64,000 nt of DNA, from contig NC_044581.1 of assembly GCF_901933205.1 (NCBI RefSeq), positions 11,233,501 through 11,297,500 on the forward strand, written 5' to 3'. This DNA is from Camarhynchus parvulus. Lineage: Eukaryota > Chordata > Aves > Passeriformes > Thraupidae. Shown here in pieces: positions 62,991 through 64,000 of this stretch; the stretch's first letter is position 1, and each line of letters starts with the position of its first letter. The translations under genes and the position numbers were made by a program. The notes under the pieces were generated by a model. The model was given only the letters and a program-made list of their open reading frames with translations. It had not been told where the DNA came from and ran no database searches.

Positions 62991-63108
62991 CCTATCAACT
63001 GCATAAGCACAGATTTCTGCCAGCTTGCCTGTGGCTTTGAAATTCAATCCCATTTCTCTAGTCTGACAAACTGTACTAAATGGTAAAATGGATTTTTATT
63101 GCTTTCAG

Positions 63109-63136
63109 CCATTTTCATTCCAGCTGCTATCACTAG
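63109..63136 (+). other. candidate microexon, 28 nt
   Basis: A pyrimidine-rich tttttattgctttcag ends at 63108 and a near-perfect donor CTAG|gtaagtac follows 63136, leaving 28 nt. An alternative acceptor (ttttcattccag) would leave 13 nt. Neither length is a multiple of three, so inclusion would shift a reading frame. No neighbouring exon is visible, and isolated good splice pairs occur by chance in long introns. Confidence 0.2.
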
Positions 63137-64000
63137 GTAAGTACTCAGTTTTCTAATATGAGAATTATATTTTTTATTTCACTTTTCTCTTTTGTGTGTG
63201 TATACTGACTGCAATATGCACAAAAACCATTTTTTGCAGAGCCAGGATATAAATGGGGACATTTACACATCTGAGCTTAAAAAGCTGCTACTCCTTCTAA
63301 CTCAGCACACAAAAGAATCCCAAATATAGCTATGTCACTGCAGAAAGCTACATTCAATTGAACAGACATGTTTGGTTTTTTTTTTTGCATTGGCTTTCAC
63401 AGAGGATAGGAAAGCATGATTTTCCCAAGAAAAGAAACACATACATTTAATGCTGATCTTCCTTAATTACACTAAAATTAATCAAATGACCCCACATTTG
63501 CTAGTTTGGTTTTCAATGAGTTATGCAATCTTCAGGAAGTTAGGTCGTTCTGTATCTCAAGCATAGATTTAGCCATTTGAAATGTCCCTTGACAGCTGAA
63601 GAGAACAAGTCTCATTGCAAGTCAGTGAAAAGTCTGGTGCTAAGTCAATGAATTACCTGAAAATCTGTGTCTCGTCTACTGCTGCCTGACACTGCACTGG
63701 ACTAGAGCATATTGGTTTTTCTATTGCAAGTAGTCCTGCTCCTTGTGCCCAAGGGATTCCAGGGGTTGGGAGTTAAATCCCAAGGCTTACTCTTGCATTC
63801 TATTCCTTTGGAGTTTCCTTGGTTTTGACTGGTTTCCAAAGTGGGAAAATTAAAGGCTTTTTTTCTTTTTTTTACAAAAGTGTTGTGAAACAGAGGCTTA
63901 ATCAGGGCTAAAGCATGTGTGACCCCTTTATGAAAACTTCCTCTAAAGGTATTTGTTGAGAATTGGATCTTGGAGAGGTTGGATAATGGCTTAGATAAGC

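Larger units (their letters stand above)
57091..63999. other. non-coding stretch, no gene recognised
   Basis: AT-rich unique DNA. A GC-richer patch at about 58780-59000 opens frames on both strands, including a 136-codon minus-strand frame (58491-58901) with no domain. Two weak exon candidates are listed separately. A minus-strand donor-like site (ACTCAG then gtacgt, complement near 58420) has no partner acceptor. Confidence 0.5.

Overview
This window looks like non-coding DNA from a bird. The clearest sign is a CR1 (chicken repeat 1) LINE 3' end at 4219-4378, with the usual landmarks in order. There are also palindromic short repeats of a kind common in sauropsid genomes, few CpG dinucleotides outside short GC-rich patches, sparse transposons and no mammalian L1, Alu or B1 sequence. 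I recognise no protein-coding gene, rRNA, tRNA or CRISPR. The window is intergenic or lies in a very large intron; I cannot tell which. The longest open frames (up to 170 codons) sit in GC-rich patches or minisatellites and show no family signature.

Layout. 1-6.9 kb: unique DNA, A-rich tracts, one CR1 end. 6.9-7.4 kb: complete solo LTR of an endogenous retrovirus with a 31-bp minisatellite in its U3. 7.4-18.5 kb: unique DNA, a possible older CR1 end and two possible AT-rich conserved elements. 18.6-18.85 kb: two ancient palindromic repeats side by side. 26.7-27.0 kb: a decayed Penelope-like reverse transcriptase fragment containing ADKGG. 27.48-27.63 kb: an open 149-bp segment between good splice signals. 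36.26-36.75 kb: a second solo LTR of the same family with perfect 6-bp target duplications. 43.67-45.42 and 49.61-51.12 kb: two strongly diverged co-linear copies of one segment, about 5.7-6.0 kb apart in the same orientation. 57.0 kb: another ancient palindromic repeat. 63.1 kb: a possible microexon.

No genes are seen to work together. The story is a low-gene-density region with repeat layers of different age: Penelope and palindromic relics (oldest), the diverged duplication, CR1 ends, then two younger LTRs that differ mainly by repeat-unit number. No convincing undescribed functional system was found. The strongest leads are the duplicated segment pair, the Penelope fossil and the LTR pair.
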